Part shown: piece after piece, positions 42,219-51,141 of the stretch
Layout: each line of letters starts with the position of its first letter
Position numbering within the stretch: position 1 is the first letter of the stretch
Source: JAHEEL01 sp963836085
GTDB lineage: Bacteria > Actinomycetota > Acidimicrobiia > Spongiisociales > UBA5794
DNA: 64,000 nt
Direction: 5' to 3'
Assembly (NCBI GenBank): GCA_963836085.1
Contig: CAWIHT010000008.1
Location: 247,988-311,987, forward strand
Made by a program: the position numbers and the translations under genes
Notes under the pieces: model-generated
What the model was told of the DNA's origin: nothing
The model's input: the letters and a program-made list of their open reading frames with translations, nothing else
Database searches by the model: none

Positions 42219-43596
42219 TCACATGTCTCCTGATGAGTTTCGTCGGTATGGGCATCAGGTTGTTGAGTGGGTCGCCGACTACCTCGAAACGGTCGCCGAT
42301 CGGCCCGTCGTGTCGACGGTCGAGCCCGGATCAATCCGAGCGAAGCTCCCGGTGTCGGCGCCCGAACGGCCGGAGCCCTTCGACGCCGTGCTGCGAGATC
42401 TCGACGACATCGTGATGCCCGGCATCACCCATTGGCAGTCGCCCGGCTGGTTCGGGTACTGGCCGGCGAACACGTCCCCACCCTCGATCCTGGGCGAGCT
42501 CGTGTCTGCCGGTCTCGGTGTGCAGGGCATGCTGTGGGCGACGAGCCCCGCCGCGACCGAGGTGGAGGAGGTCGTCGCCGACTGGCTCGTTGATCTGCTC
42601 GGCTTGCCCGAGGGGTGGAAGACCACCGGCCCGGGCGGTGGGGTGATCCAGATGAGTGCCTCGGACTCGACGCACACGGCGCTGGTCGTGGCCCGGGAGC
42701 GCGTTGACGGTGAAGTCGGCCGGATGGTGGCATACGCGTCCGAACAAGCACACTCCTCGATCGAGAAGGGTGCCCGGGTCGCGGGATTCGGCCACACCCG
42801 ATTCGTCGCGGTCGACGAAGACTATGCGATGCGGCCGGAGGCGTTGGAGGCCGCAATCGAGGCCGATTTGGTCGCCGATCTCATCCCTGTTGTCGTCGTG
42901 TCCACCGTTGGGACGACCGGAACCGCGGCGGTTGATCCGGTCCGAGCCATCGGTGAACTCGCCCACTTCTACGGGCTCTGGCACCACGTCGATGCCGCGT
43001 ACGCCGGTACTGCCATGATCTGCCCCGAATTCCGTCATCACCAGGATGGTCTCGAACTGGTCGACTCCTACGTGTTCAACCCGCACAAGTGGATGTTCAC
43101 CAACTTCGATTGCTCGCTGTTCTACGTCGCCGACCGGAAACCGCTGCTCGAAGCACTGAGCATTCTGCCGCCCTATCTGTTGAACAAGGCGACGGAATCC
43201 GGCCAGGTCATCGACTACCGCGATTGGCATGTGCCGTTGGGACGCCGCTTCCGGTCGCTGAAGCTCTGGTTCGTGATGCGTACCTATGGCGCCGAGGGCC
43301 TGCGATACCACGTCCGCGAACACGTGGCACTGGCGTCCTGGCTCGCCGAACAGATTGAGGAGCACCCGCGCCTGGAGTTGGTTGCGCCGACCCCGTTCGG
43401 GCTCGTTTCGTTCCGGCACGTCGACGGTGATTCCGCAACCGATGCGCTCGCTGAGGAGATCAACAGCGCAGGGTGGGCGTACCTCACCCCCTCAAAGCTC
43501 GACGGCAGAAGCTTCATCCGAGCCTCAATCGGCCAAACGAACACAAACGCCGAGCACGTCAACCGGTTGTGGACCCTGATTGAGGACTCCATCTAG
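42127..43596 (+). CDS. Pyridoxal-phosphate-dependent group II amino-acid decarboxylase (AADC type)
   Basis: The 489-residue frame is an aromatic-L-amino-acid-decarboxylase-type enzyme: WQSPGWFGYWPANTSPPSILG, HVDAAYAGTAMICPEFR and the PLP lysine in FNPHKWMF (K321). The substrate may be an aromatic or other amino acid. The GTG at 42127 has an AAGGAC site, but residues 18-31 are encoded by an intergenic-type repeat. The ATG at 42223 (MSPDEFRRYGHQVVEW) begins where homologues normally begin and is an alternative start giving 457 residues. Confidence 0.9.
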   Translation: MNDGEPVEAEAPAVAAPDRARSSQLAARDSYHMSPDEFRRYGHQVVEWVADYLETVADRPVVSTVEPGSIRAKLPVSAPERPEPFDAVLRDLDDIVMPGITHWQSPGWFGYWPANTSPPSILGELVSAGLGVQGMLWATSPAATEVEEVVADWLVDLLGLPEGWKTTGPGGGVIQMSASDSTHTALVVARERVDGEVGRMVAYASEQAHSSIEKGARVAGFGHTRFVAVDEDYAMRPEALEAAIEADLVADLIPVVVVSTVGTTGTAAVDPVRAIGELAHFYGLWHHVDAAYAGTAMICPEFRHHQDGLELVDSYVFNPHKWMFTNFDCSLFYVADRKPLLEALSILPPYLLNKATESGQVIDYRDWHVPLGRRFRSLKLWFVMRTYGAEGLRYHVREHVALASWLAEQIEEHPRLELVAPTPFGLVSFRHVDGDSATDALAEEINSAGWAYLTPSKLDGRSFIRASIGQTNTNAEHVNRLWTLIEDSI

Positions 43597-43674
43597 GTCG
43601 CCAGTCTGCGCTGTAGCCGAGCAGCGGTTGAGGGTCTGGCGCTCGCGGTCCCATAGGTGCAATACACTTCTGGC

Positions 43675-45087
43675 ATGGAACCGCTGATCACCCCTCAGGA
43701 ATCCGGACGGCTCGATCTGGTCGCGGAGGATCCGGCAGAGTTGCTCATGGAGCGGGCCGGGCTTGGCGTTGCGCTCGTTGCCGTCGAGATGGGGATCGGC
43801 TACGGGGACCGCGTCACGATCCTCGCCGGTCGTGGCAACAATGGCGGCGACGGCTATGTCGCGGCCAAGCACCTCGCCCGCCGTGGCGTCGGTGTGACCA
43901 TCCACCCGTTTGGATATCCCCGGGGTGATGCTTCGCCGGCGCGAATGGCTGCACTCGCAGCCGTGCGGGCGGGTGCCAGGATCGCGAGGCCCGGCGAGCC
44001 TGAGCGTTCCGACCTGATCGTCGATGCTGTGTTCGGCGTCGGTTTCCGAGGAACACTTCCTGCCGATGTCGTGCCGTGGACACTGTTCGACACGCCGCTC
44101 CTTGCCGTCGATGTGCCCTCCGGCCTCGACGCGGCATCGGGGACCGTTGAGGGCGCTGCGTTCTATGCCGACGTCACCGTCACGTTCCAGGCTGCCAAGA
44201 CCGGCCACGTGCTCGGAGAAGGGCCCGAAAGGACTGGCGAACTGATCGTCTTCGACATCGGTCTTGGCGAGCCCCGACCCGAGATGATGCTGTGTGAGGA
44301 CATCGACGCGCCGACGCCGGTCAGGATGCGCCACGCCCACAAGTGGTCCGTCGGCTCGGTGGCGGTGGTTGGAGGGTCTCCCGGCATCACCGGCGCCGCG
44401 ATGCTGACAGCTCAAGCAGCGCTCGCTGCCGGCGCCGGTGCCGCCGCTGTGGTGTGCCCCGGCGCACTGCAGACGACCTACGCCGCGATGGACCCGGGCG
44501 TCATGAACGTCGGTGTCGGCGCCGGAAGCTGGTTCGAACCGGACGACGCCGCCGCCGTGGTCGAGGCCGCCGGCCGCTACGACGTCCTTGCGGTTGGACC
44601 CGGCCTCGGCCCGGTTGACGAAGCGTTCGTCGTCGGCCTCCTCGAGCAATGGGATGGTCCGATCGTTCTCGATGCCGACGGCCTAAACGCGATCTCGGGA
44701 GCCGCCGCCCTCGAACGCCAGGCCGACACCGTGATCACACCGCATACCGGGGAGTTCGCCCGGCTGACCGGGGAATCGCCTGATCACATGGCGGCAGCCG
44801 CGCTGGCGAGCCGAACCGGGGCGACCGTGCTGCTCAAGGGCAATCCGACCTTTGTCGCCGATGGCGACGAGACGTGGGTCGTGACGTCCGGTGGGCCGGA
44901 ACTGGCGACGATCGGGACCGGAGATGTCCTCACCGGCATGGTGGCGGCGTACGTGGCAGGCGGCCTCCCGGCCACAGTGGCAGCCCGCTCCGCAGCCTTC
45001 CATCATGGCGAAGCTGCTGCAGTCCTCGACGAGCAGCGAACGGTGACAGCAACGGCCCTCGTCAACGCAATAGCGGAACGGCGGTGA
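43675..45087 (+). CDS. nnr: Bifunctional NAD(P)H-hydrate epimerase / ADP-dependent dehydratase
   Basis: The 470-residue protein fuses a YjeF-N epimerase (about 1-205: AGRGNNGGDGYVAAKHL, VDVPSGLD) with a YjeF-C dehydratase (210-470: LDADGLNAISG, TPHTGEFARLTG, LLKGNPTFVAD, GTGDVLTGMVAAYVAGG). It repairs hydrated NADH and NADPH. The ATG at 43675 follows a TACACT -10-like box by a few bases, so the message is probably leaderless. It converges on cimA. Confidence 0.94.
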   Translation: MEPLITPQESGRLDLVAEDPAELLMERAGLGVALVAVEMGIGYGDRVTILAGRGNNGGDGYVAAKHLARRGVGVTIHPFGYPRGDASPARMAALAAVRAGARIARPGEPERSDLIVDAVFGVGFRGTLPADVVPWTLFDTPLLAVDVPSGLDAASGTVEGAAFYADVTVTFQAAKTGHVLGEGPERTGELIVFDIGLGEPRPEMMLCEDIDAPTPVRMRHAHKWSVGSVAVVGGSPGITGAAMLTAQAALAAGAGAAAVVCPGALQTTYAAMDPGVMNVGVGAGSWFEPDDAAAVVEAAGRYDVLAVGPGLGPVDEAFVVGLLEQWDGPIVLDADGLNAISGAAALERQADTVITPHTGEFARLTGESPDHMAAAALASRTGATVLLKGNPTFVADGDETWVVTSGGPELATIGTGDVLTGMVAAYVAGGLPATVAARSAAFHHGEAAAVLDEQRTVTATALVNAIAERR

Positions 45088-45090
45088 GAC

Positions 45091-45107
45091 GCGGCCTCCA
45101 GGGCCGC
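45091..45107. terminator. Hairpin between convergent nnr and cimA
   Basis: GCGGCC and GGCCGC flank a 5-nt loop directly after the nnr stop, followed by TCGTCTT. The placement between convergent genes suggests use from both sides. Confidence 0.6.
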
Positions 45108-45139
45108 TCGTCTTGCTGGCAGCTGATAGCCGTCCCCAG

Positions 45140-46723
45140 CTATTCGCCCTTCCCGTTTTCTGCCCCGTTCGCCCGAATCAACCCGATCACGATGCCGTCG
45201 CAGACCGCTCGCCACGAGGCATCGATGATGTTCTGGTGCACACCGATGGTGCCCCAGGCACCGTCGACGTCGCTGTGCTGGCACAACACTCGAACCCGTG
45301 CCGCCGTTCCGTCCGAGGAGTCAAGGTCTCGCACGCGGTAGTCCGTCAGGTGGATCCTCGCGACCTGGGGGTAGCGGTCGGCGAGGGCCGCACGCAACGC
45401 CAAGTCGATGGCACCGACCGGACCATCGCCCTCCCGGGTTGTGACGATTCGTTCCCCGTCGACGTGAACCTTCACCGTTGCCTCGGCGACGACGTCGCCA
45501 TCACGATGCTCAACGAAGACCCGGTACGACTCGAGTTTGAAGTACGGCTGCGTCCAACCCTGAGCGTCACGAACGAGGAGTTCGAACGATCCGTCGGCTG
45601 CCTCGAAGTGGTAGCCCTGGTGCTCGAGTTCCTTGATACGGTCGACGACAACTTGCGCTTCGCTCGACGAGAGCGCCAGGCCGGTGTCTTGGGCTTTGGC
45701 GAGGATCGTCGAGCGTCCGGCGAGTTCGGAGACAACGGTCCGTGTCGAGTTCCCGACCGAGGCGGCCGGCATGTGCTCGTAGGCGTCGGGCCTGCGGGCG
45801 AGCGCAGACGTGTGGAGTCCGGCCTTGTGAGTGAACGCTGAGACACCGACGTACGGCAGGTGGTCGTCGAGGGTCAGGTTGATGATCTCGGCGATGTGAT
45901 GGGACACCCGTGTGAGATGAGGCAGGCGATCCTCTGGGATCGAGCTGTAGCCCATCTTGAGCGAGACGTTGGGGATCACCGAGCAGAGGTCGGCATTGCC
46001 GGTCCGCTCACCGTATCCGTTCACGCAACCCTGGATCTGTGTGATGCCGGCGTTCGCCGCCGCGAGGCTGTTCGCCACCGCCGTGCTCGAGTCGTTGTGA
46101 AAGTGGCAGCCGAGCGCAGCACCGGGGATCGCGGCCGCAACTTCCCGGACGACGCGATCTACGTCGTGCGGCAACGTCCCGCCGTTCGTGTCACACAGCA
46201 CGAGACGCTCGGCCCCGGCGTCGTGGGCGGCTCTCAGGGTGGCAAGGGCAAATTCGGGATTCGTGCGGTAGCCGTCGAAGAAATGCTCGGCATCGAAGAA
46301 GACCCGCCGGTCGACCGAACGCAGGTGCTCGACCGAATCGCCGACCATCGCGATCGCCTCAGACAACTCCGTGCGCAGGGCGTGTTCGACGTGATAATCC
46401 CATGACTTGCCGACGAGACACACCACCTCGGTCTCCGCCGCGACGAGTGCTGCGAGTTGGGCATCCTTGGCGGCCACCGCTCCGGCGTGCCGGGTTGAGC
46501 CGAACGCCACGAGTGTCGCGGTCCCGAGGTCCAGCTCGGTCCTGGCCCGGCGGAAGAACTCATCATCCTTCGGGTTCGACCCGGGCCAGCCTCCCTCGAC
46601 GTAGGCGACGCCCAATTCGTCGAGCAAGCGGCTGATCGCCAGCTTGTCGCCGGCGGTCAGCGAGATGCCCTCCTGCTGGGTGCCGTCTCGCAGCGTGGTG
46701 TCGTAGATCTCGAGGGATTTCAT
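45140..46723 (-). CDS. cimA: Citramalate synthase (CimA type)
   Basis: The 527-residue enzyme starts MKSLEIYDTTLRDGTQQEGI, the DTTLRDGxQ signature of the homocitrate/isopropylmalate synthase family. Metal and substrate residues appear in EGGWPGSNPKD, HFHNDSSTAVAN and GNADLCSVIPN, and a C-terminal LeuA-type regulatory domain lies at about 400-527. EGGWPGSNPKD and the length fit citramalate synthase, which makes 2-oxobutanoate for isoleucine without threonine. A GGAG site precedes the ATG. The leader peptide with four isoleucine codons in its leader strongly supports an isoleucine-pathway role. Confidence 0.9.
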   Translation of the reverse strand: MKSLEIYDTTLRDGTQQEGISLTAGDKLAISRLLDELGVAYVEGGWPGSNPKDDEFFRRARTELDLGTATLVAFGSTRHAGAVAAKDAQLAALVAAETEVVCLVGKSWDYHVEHALRTELSEAIAMVGDSVEHLRSVDRRVFFDAEHFFDGYRTNPEFALATLRAAHDAGAERLVLCDTNGGTLPHDVDRVVREVAAAIPGAALGCHFHNDSSTAVANSLAAANAGITQIQGCVNGYGERTGNADLCSVIPNVSLKMGYSSIPEDRLPHLTRVSHHIAEIINLTLDDHLPYVGVSAFTHKAGLHTSALARRPDAYEHMPAASVGNSTRTVVSELAGRSTILAKAQDTGLALSSSEAQVVVDRIKELEHQGYHFEAADGSFELLVRDAQGWTQPYFKLESYRVFVEHRDGDVVAEATVKVHVDGERIVTTREGDGPVGAIDLALRAALADRYPQVARIHLTDYRVRDLDSSDGTAARVRVLCQHSDVDGAWGTIGVHQNIIDASWRAVCDGIVIGLIRANGAENGKGE

Positions 46724-46744
46724 GGTGTTGCTCCGAATAGAGAA

Positions 46745-46767
46745 AACCCCCCGCTGGGCGGAGGGTT
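46745..46767 (-). terminator. Attenuator terminator of cimA leader
   Basis: On the minus strand AACCCTCCGC and GCGGGGGGTT form a 10-bp stem with loop CCA followed by TTTTCTC. It lies between the leader peptide and the cimA ribosome site, so transcription of cimA must pass it. Confidence 0.85.
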
Positions 46768-46770
46768 ACG

Positions 46771-46794
46771 GGCGCACACGGATTCGTGTGCGCC
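46771..46794 (-). promoter_or_regulatory. Leader hairpin between Ile leader peptide and attenuator
   Basis: GGCGCACACG and CGTGTGCGCC form a 10-bp stem with a 4-nt loop starting at the stop codon of the leader peptide. A ribosome finishing or stalling in the leader would interfere with it. The exact antiterminator pairing is not obvious to me. Confidence 0.65.
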
Positions 46795-46832
46795 TAGGTG
46801 ATGATGATGATGGTGGTGGCTGGCCGGGTCAT
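46794..46832 (-). CDS. cimA leader peptide MTRPATTIIIIT
   Basis: The 12-codon frame has four consecutive ATC isoleucine codons between threonines and ends at TAG, right at the leader hairpin. It starts about 9 bp after a promoter -10 box, so it is probably translated from a leaderless transcript. The composition matches ribosome-mediated attenuation by isoleucine (or threonine) supply, and the downstream gene is citramalate synthase. Not seen in protein databases by me; judged from composition, position and the following terminator. Confidence 0.8.
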   Translation of the reverse strand: MTRPATTIIIIT

Positions 46833-46841
46833 GGAGTTGCG

Positions 46842-46870
46842 AGTATGGCCGGTTGTACTCCCTACGTCAA
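46842..46870 (-). promoter_or_regulatory. Promoter of the cimA leader
   Basis: On the minus strand TTGACG and CATACT are spaced exactly 17 bp. The expected start of transcription is at or near the A of the leader-peptide ATG. Confidence 0.75.
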
Positions 46871-46954
46871 CGCCCGGCCGGTGCGGCACCGCCCATCGGA
46901 GCCTGGAGCCTTCCGTTTCAAGGGTTCGCCGGGTCCCGGTCGGGCGCCGGCGTC

Positions 46955-46983
46955 TTGCTGCAACGACCGACCGCCGGTATCGT
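46955..46983 (+). promoter_or_regulatory. Promoter of the trpS leader
   Basis: TTGCTG and TATCGT are spaced by 17 bp, and the expected transcription start is close to the ATG of the Trp leader peptide at 46990. It is divergent to the cimA promoter, 85 bp away. Confidence 0.65.
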
Positions 46984-46989
46984 TGAGGC

Positions 46990-47028
46990 ATGACATCAAC
47001 GCATTCTTGGTGGCGTAGGAAGGGATAG
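46990..47028 (+). CDS. trpS leader peptide MTSTHSWWRRKG
   Basis: The 12-codon frame contains two adjacent tryptophan codons (TGG TGG), two arginines and a lysine, and ends TAG. It starts about seven bases after the promoter -10, so it is probably leaderless. A terminator hairpin lies 25 bases further on and the next gene is tryptophanyl-tRNA synthetase. This is the classical layout for Trp-controlled attenuation by ribosome stalling. Confidence 0.8.
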   Translation: MTSTHSWWRRKG

Positions 47029-47053
47029 GGTTCCGCGCGCCTGGAAGGTAACG

Positions 47054-47085
47054 ACGCCGGAGCCCCCGGGGCCCGGCGTTTCTTT
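47054..47085 (+). terminator. Attenuator terminator of trpS leader
   Basis: ACGCCGG and CCGGCGT enclose a GCCCC/GGGGC core, followed by TTTCTTT. It ends just before the GAGGAGG ribosome site of trpS, so read-through is needed to express trpS. Confidence 0.85.
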
Positions 47086-47099
47086 GTGAGGAGGATCTC

Positions 47100-48101
47100 G
47101 TGACAGAACAGGTGAAGAAGACGGTGTTCTCGGGGGTTCAGCCTTCGGGGGCCATGCACCTCGGCGGCTACCTCGGTGCCTTTCGCAACTGGGTCGCGCT
47201 CCAGGATGACGATGCCTATGACGTGGTCTACTGCGTTGTGGACCTCCACGCAATGACCGTGCCGTACGACCCGGGCGAGTTCCACCGTCTCCGTCTCGAG
47301 ACGGCCAAAGTGCTTCTGGCCATCGGGATCGACCCAGACCGTTCGTTGCTCTACATGCAGAGCCAGGTGCCGCAACATGCCGAACTGGCGTGGATTCTCG
47401 GCACGTTGACGCCGACCGGCGTTCTCAACCGTATGACGCAGTACAAGGACAAGCTCGACAGGGGTATCCCGTCGAATCTCGGCCTCTACTCCTACCCGGT
47501 GCTGATGGCCGCCGACATCCTGTTGTACGGGGCCGACCTTGTCCCGGTGGGCGAGGACCAGAAGCAGCATCTCGAGATGGCGCGCGATCTCGCTGAACGG
47601 TTCAACAACCGGTTCGAGGTGGTGTTCCCGATCCCCGAACCGCTAATCCCTGAGACCTCGGCCCGCGTGATGTCGCTGGTCGAGCCGACGGCCAAGATGT
47701 CGAGCAGCGACACGAATCCGAAGAACCGGATCAATCTTGACGATTCGCCCGATGCGATTCGCAAGAAGGTCAAGTCGGCGGTTACCGATTCGGATCCGAC
47801 GGTGCGCTATGACACTGCGGAGAAGCCCGGAATCTCAAACCTGCTCGAAATCATGTCCGCAACCACCGGGCAATCGATCGATGACCTCGCCGCGGAGTAC
47901 GCCTCCGGCGGGTACGGACGGTTCAAGGAGGCGGTCGCCGAGGCGATCATCGCCGAACTTGCGCCGATCCGCGCCTCGCTCCAGAACCTCGACGACGCCG
48001 AAGTGGCGCGTCTCCTCCAGAAGGGCGCTCTCGACGCACGTACGAGAGCCGAGCGCCACCAGCAGAAGGTGCGTGACGCCGTCGGCCTCGGCCGCTTCTA
48101 A
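47100..48101 (+). CDS. trpS: Tryptophan-tRNA ligase
   Basis: The 333-residue class-I synthetase has the HIGH-type motif PSGAMHLGGYLGA (15-27) and KMSSSD (about 200). It charges tRNA-Trp. The GTG at 47100 follows a GAGGAGG site by six bases. A Trp-codon leader peptide and terminator precede it, suggesting that its level rises when charged tRNA-Trp is low. Confidence 0.96.
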   Translation: MTEQVKKTVFSGVQPSGAMHLGGYLGAFRNWVALQDDDAYDVVYCVVDLHAMTVPYDPGEFHRLRLETAKVLLAIGIDPDRSLLYMQSQVPQHAELAWILGTLTPTGVLNRMTQYKDKLDRGIPSNLGLYSYPVLMAADILLYGADLVPVGEDQKQHLEMARDLAERFNNRFEVVFPIPEPLIPETSARVMSLVEPTAKMSSSDTNPKNRINLDDSPDAIRKKVKSAVTDSDPTVRYDTAEKPGISNLLEIMSATTGQSIDDLAAEYASGGYGRFKEAVAEAIIAELAPIRASLQNLDDAEVARLLQKGALDARTRAERHQQKVRDAVGLGRF

Positions 48102-48199
48102 CCCACACAATCCCGGGGTTGGCTGCCTGCGACTGATGACCGGCGACTGGCTACTCTCACGAGTGCTGGCACCACCACCTATCTGAAGGGCGCTTTCTC

Positions 48200-49357
48200 G
48201 TGGATATCGAGATTGGAATCGCAAAATCTGGTCGCCGGGCCTACGGGTTCGACGACATTGCCATCGTCCCGTCGCGGCGGACCCGGGATCCCGAGGACGT
48301 CGACCTGAGCTGGGAGATGGATGCCTTCACCTTCGGGCTGCCGCTGCTCGCAGCCGGGATGGATTCAGCGGTCAGTCCGGCAACGGCGATCGAGATCTCA
48401 CGACTCGGCGGCCTTGCCGTTCTCAACCTTGAGGGTCTCTGGACGAAGTATGAGGATCCGCAAGCGATCTACGACGAGATCTCGTCGCTGCCCGATGACC
48501 AGGCGACACGGCGGATGCAGGAGATGTACGCCGCTCCGGTCGATCCCGACCTGATCACCCAGCGCGTGCGAGAGATGAAGGACGCCGGGATCATCACGGC
48601 AGCAAGCCTGACCCCGCAGCACGTGAGCCAATACATCGACGCCGCCAAGAAGGGCGGCCTGGACATCCTGGTCGTTCAGGGAACCGTCGTCTCCGCCGAA
48701 CATGTGTCGTCCAGAACCGAGCCCCTTGACCTCTTCGCGTTCATCCGTGAGGTCGAGATGCCGGTGATCGTCGGCGGTGTCGCTTCCTATGCCGGGGCGC
48801 TCCACCTGATGCGGACCGGCGCAGTGGGCGTGCTCGTTGGCGTTGGGCCGGGTGCGGCCTGCACGACGCGGGCCGTTCTCGGACTCGGCGTCCCCCAGGC
48901 AACCGCCATCGCGGACGCTGCCGGTGCCAGGACCCGATATCTGGAAGAGACCGGTCGATACGTGCACGTGATCGCAGACGGCGGGATGCGAACGGGCGGC
49001 GACATTGCCAAGGCGATCGCCGTCGGCGCCGACGCCGTCATGCTCGGTTCACCGTTCGCTGCAACGGTCGAGGCGCCGGGCAACGGTGTCCACTGGGGGA
49101 TGGCGACGTTCCACCCAACGCTTCCTCGCGGATCCCGGGTCCGCGTCGGCACCCTGGGCACGCTCGAAGAGTTGCTCCTCGGCCCAGCCCACGAAAACGA
49201 CGGCAAGCGAAATCTCTTCGGGGCGCTTCGTACGTCGATGGCCACGACGGGGTACGCCAACGTCAAAGAGTTCCAGAAGGCCGAGGTGATGGTTGCTCCG
49301 GCCCTGCAGACCGAAGGCAAGCAGTTGCAGCGGGCGCAGGGTGTGGGGATGGGCTGA
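48200..49357 (+). CDS. guaB3: GuaB3-family IMP-dehydrogenase-related protein
   Basis: The 385-residue protein is an IMPDH/GMPR barrel without CBS domains, starting MDIEIGIAKSGRRAYGFDDI. The catalytic loop GVGPGAACTTR keeps the cysteine, and GGMRTGGDIAKAIAVGAD binds the phosphate. GuaB3 proteins are usual beside guaA in actinobacteria; their exact reaction in this lineage is not settled, and a GMP reductase role has been proposed for relatives. A GTG start follows a repeat-like leader. guaA starts one base after its stop. Confidence 0.9.
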   Translation: MDIEIGIAKSGRRAYGFDDIAIVPSRRTRDPEDVDLSWEMDAFTFGLPLLAAGMDSAVSPATAIEISRLGGLAVLNLEGLWTKYEDPQAIYDEISSLPDDQATRRMQEMYAAPVDPDLITQRVREMKDAGIITAASLTPQHVSQYIDAAKKGGLDILVVQGTVVSAEHVSSRTEPLDLFAFIREVEMPVIVGGVASYAGALHLMRTGAVGVLVGVGPGAACTTRAVLGLGVPQATAIADAAGARTRYLEETGRYVHVIADGGMRTGGDIAKAIAVGADAVMLGSPFAATVEAPGNGVHWGMATFHPTLPRGSRVRVGTLGTLEELLLGPAHENDGKRNLFGALRTSMATTGYANVKEFQKAEVMVAPALQTEGKQLQRAQGVGMG

Positions 49358-49358
49358 C

Positions 49359-50924
<1,566 letters not shown>

Positions 50925-51141
50925 TCGGCAACACCCACACGCTGCGAACCCAGGGTTCTCGGCTTTCTATTTGACGCCGTGGGCCCACAAAATCGGTCGT
51001 GTAGCGCCGCCGTCCCATTCCGCGGGCTGTCGGCGCCAAATACCAGGCGGTGAACCCTGGGTCCGCGGCGTAGTCCTTAAGGCATCCCCGCCGATGGTCG
51101 ATACCTGCTGCACACCATTGCGCGCAGTCTGAGGTACATCC
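50925..51141. other. Intergenic region between guaA and the CheA-like gene, with paired palindromes
   Basis: GAACCCAGGGTTC (50946-50958) is itself palindromic and precedes TCGGCTTTCTATTT, a possible terminator for guaA. A related GAACCCTGGGTCC lies at 51052-51064, and GCGCCG/CGGCGC arms flank the middle. A TTGACG box is at 50971. No gene is seen. Confidence 0.45.

Noticed and set aside
46575..46600. tRNA T-arm-like sequence GGTTCGACCC
   Set aside because: It lies inside cimA coding sequence and has no acceptor or anticodon stems around it; no tRNA gene was found anywhere in the window.
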